Positions 61,343 through 64,000 of a DNA stretch of 64,000 nucleotides are shown here, in pieces; positions within the stretch are counted from its first letter, which is position 1; each line of letters begins with the position of its first letter. This stretch comes from Lineus longissimus (taxonomy: Eukaryota > Nemertea > Pilidiophora > Heteronemertea > Lineidae). The translations under genes were made by a program, and so were the position numbers. The DNA lies in assembly GCF_910592395.1 (NCBI RefSeq), contig NC_088313.1, positions 3,166,501-3,230,500 on the forward strand, written 5' to 3'. Under the pieces are notes generated by a model. The model made no database searches and was not told where the DNA came from. It worked only from the letters and a program-made list of their open reading frames with translations.

Positions 61343-62578
61343 GATGTATTCCTATAAGTGTTAAAACTGAACTGCCTAGGGGCCGTTAATTTAGTACATA
61401 CGTACGTATCTCTATTCTAAAAACTAGAAAAACAACATTCAAATATTAAAATCAGCTGAACATTCTTCTAATCACTGAATTATATCGATACGATATATGG
61501 AAAAAACACGCAAAACAACTCTAACTTTACGGTCATTTTGAGGTGAACTATTTTAGCCAACGCACTCCGCCACCTGCGCAACATCGTCAAATTCATCATC
61601 TGGTAAGCAAAGCGGACTGTTATTTTAATATGATTACGAAGACTGTATAAGTCGCGAGTATTCCAGCTGTCGATTCGAACCATCCTCGGCAGTGGCCCGC
61701 CTCTCGATATCCTGATGGCCCAAAGCGCCACAAGCGATCGACGCAGGTAAAGGGCTACGACGATTGACCTTGGAAGGACTACTTCCTCTCGCTCAATTCT
61801 CGTCAAATCTCGTAGACACTCTAACAATTTGTTTGCCATGCTATCCACTGTATACATTTTTGTATTATTATAGGAACTGGCTTACCACGGAACAAACGCC
61901 AAAAGCTGTCGGAAATTTGGGTATCAATCTTTGGTGAAACTTACCCAAAACTTTTGAAAACCGATGAAATGTCATCTGTAGCAAAACCAGAGACTGGGGA
62001 AGTTGGCAAGTCAACGACGAGGATACGTCACAAACGCATCGTGCTACTGTATACAAGGAACACATCAAGCATTTCCTGATATGCTCATATATCGAGCCGA
62101 ATGGAACAATGTACACTGTATCACCTCGAATAGAACAGAAATGTGAGGAGACTGATCGAATGTGCATGGTGCAGCTTGATATATTCTTCATATTCACATA
62201 GATTGTTGGAAATTTTTTCAGTCACTCATTTCTCTTGTTTTACATGTTTGTAAAACTGAACCCGCTCATGTGTGGTGAATTTGAGTTGAATTGAGTTTCT
62301 ACTTACATGTAGTAGGGATTCAGACGCAGGCTCCACCGCCATGAATGTGTAGAAAACGCAAATCAAGTAGCATACACCTTACATTTCCGAACATTACATA
62401 TTTCTCTGTAGAACAAAAAACGATTAGAGTATTAGAGGAAAGAAATTACCAAGTGCATTACTGTGTTTATATGTACATGTATGTAACGTTACGTACATAG
62501 TAAAGTTAAAAAAGTTAAAGTTTAGGGTTTATAGTATGATTAGAAAATTACGATAGAGGTTATCATCCGACTTTCAGT
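61343..62578. other. Upstream region of the GPCR
   Basis: No recognisable exon. Minus-strand open frames of 125 codons (61857-61480) and 109 codons (62197-61868) lack family similarity. TATA or initiator elements could not be assigned. Confidence 0.4.
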
Positions 62579-62581
62579 TTA

Positions 62582-62793
62582 ACCCCGGTCTGTCCTGAAA
62601 CCGTTCATTAGACCATAAATGAGCTGCTCAACCAGCGCTATAATCTGTGCATTTCTGACCGGTACCCATTTATACACCTGGGTGCAGAGAGGCAAGATAG
62701 ACCAGCCTACAGTCTCACGCCGACAGTAGGGATCGAACTCGGGACCTCTTGACCGCTGGTCGAGAGTCCAAGCCACTACACCACAGCGGCAGT
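62582..62793 (-). mobile_element. tRNA-derived SINE
   Basis: Read on the minus strand, the head has an A-box-like TGGTGTAGTGGCTTGG and B box GAGTTCGATCCC. A body containing GGTGTATAAATGGGTACC, a motif I associate with tRNA-derived SINEs of marine invertebrates, follows. The 160-codon minus-strand frame that crosses it (63061-62579) is therefore not regarded as a gene. It is a different family from the SINE at 10771-11170. Confidence 0.7.
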
Positions 62794-62795
62794 AC

Positions 62796-64000
62796 GGCGT
62801 ATCATTGTTTTCTTGCCGACAAACGTAACGTCCAAATCTTTTCTTTTTTATCAGCTTATGGTTACACATGCGCAGTATACCAGACTCTGCTATGGTACCT
62901 ATCAATGCGCATGCGTATCCAGATACAAAATCTTGCAATTTTGTTCCAATTTCTGCTGATGGTGGCGCTGCCCCTCGAATGAGTATTTGGGAAGTTCTCT
63001 CAGTGTTGCACCTCCTTGCATGCATCAGTAAACACTCAAATCTAATGGTGATATGACGCATTATTAGATGGAGCCAAACAGTCTGCCCTCCAGGTCAATA
63101 TCACCAGAAGCTCAACAATGACTATGGGCGTTCAAAACGCATAAAAGCTATAGAACGAAATAACCTAACCAGCTATCGGAATAATCACCATCGCGGTGCT
63201 GTCATTCACGTGTCCCGTTATATACTCTAAGCTAATTCCTGAAGTCAATAACATTAGTGAGATATTTCATATGTCCTCTACGACCTTATTAAATTGCTAA
63301 TGCATTAGCGTCAGTCCTCGCAACGCGCACCGTAGGGAGTTGTGTTACGTATTTCAACCATTTGTGAATTGGCGCCAATTCTCATGGTCTCGGCCGCGGA
63401 TCTCGTTAAACCCGAACTTATCATATACTACACAAAGCTGCTTATGTAATTGGTAATCAATGTCAGGAATTCATGTCGAGATATTCATAAAAGTAATGAA
63501 CTTACAAAATTACTGTAAACCGCCAGATTTTTCGCAACACTTTGAAATATTTCATGCAATGCGCGAATATTGATAAAAAAGAGAGAATTTCATGATTTTT
63601 CTTACGAAATACATTTCGCTTTCTACAATCAAAATCCGCGAAAATAAAACGTGACTGTTTTTAAACATATATGGTATAACATCCTTTTTGGCATCCGTAC
63701 TGTCTGATGCAGTTCCACGATGACCAAAGAAAAGATGGACGAATGTGCGAAGATTCCCAAAATAAAGATTGGTCATGATGTACATTATTTATCTTGCTTA
63801 TTCACATCTGTAATAACGGCCAAATGGTATAAATACAGAATAAATTCAATTGAATTGTATTGAACATATGCGTCAGATGTAAATCATTGAATCCACTGGC
63901 CGTCCGCCATCTTGGTTATTAAAGTCGGGTCAGAACCTGGGAGAAACTTCATGCTGATGTATGCGTACACGGAGATATACATACCAATGTACACATTGTT
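62796..64000. other. Non-coding right end of the window
   Basis: No recognisable exon or repeat was seen. Confidence 0.4.

Noticed and set aside
62579-63061. Minus-strand 160-codon frame
   Set aside because: Runs through a tRNA-derived SINE and matches no protein family I recognise.
1-64000. CRISPR arrays, bacterial operons, rRNA or organelle genes
   Set aside because: No direct-repeat/spacer pattern or such genes were seen; the sequence is animal nuclear DNA.

Overview
The window is animal nuclear DNA. Its genes carry GT-AG introns, it is interspersed with tRNA-derived SINEs, short non-autonomous DNA transposons and minisatellites, and coding sequence fills only about 7 percent of it. Protein similarity recalled from memory, a single-exon class A receptor of a kind common in invertebrates, an ADP-ribosyltransferase gene with a relic copy, and frequent TACATGTA-type words suggest a marine invertebrate, perhaps a lophotrochozoan such as a mollusc, brachiopod or annelid. 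No search was possible, so the phylum is an inference.

Layout. (1) Positions 1-10,089, minus strand: VPS51, the shared subunit of the GARP and EARP tethering complexes, in 14 reconstructed exons; the 3' end lies left of the window. Its introns hold foldback elements, a non-LTR retrotransposon tail, a 117-bp minisatellite and several smaller tandem duplications. (2) Positions 10,122-12,591, plus strand: MED28, a Mediator head subunit, complete in four exons, with a SINE in its second intron and a poly(A) signal. The VPS51 and MED28 start codons face away from each other across only 32 bp, which contain one palindromic E-box. (3) Positions 12.6-22.8 kb: no recognisable gene, but several foldback elements and a minisatellite. 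(4) Positions 22,772-23,485, plus strand: an arginine-type (R-S-ExE) ADP-ribosyltransferase. A broken, inverted relic of its 3' half lies at 26.6-26.9 kb. (5) Positions 27-60 kb: about 33 kb with no recognisable protein gene, holding MITEs, a SINE remnant, an inverted duplication, one weak orphan-exon candidate and a 61/63-bp minisatellite organised in 185-bp higher-order triplets. (6) Positions 60,302-61,342, minus strand: an intronless class A GPCR with a non-canonical DRY motif, followed upstream by a SINE on the minus strand.

The recognisable genes do not form a pathway. VPS51 (membrane traffic) and MED28 (transcription) are housekeeping genes that probably share a promoter; the ADP-ribosyltransferase and GPCR are members of lineage-expanded families. 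The strongest unexplained structures are repeat-based: a 245-bp foldback element with 9-bp target duplications, a three-copy 366-bp TA-flanked MITE carrying a conserved E-box, a near-perfect 50-bp hairpin and the higher-order minisatellite.
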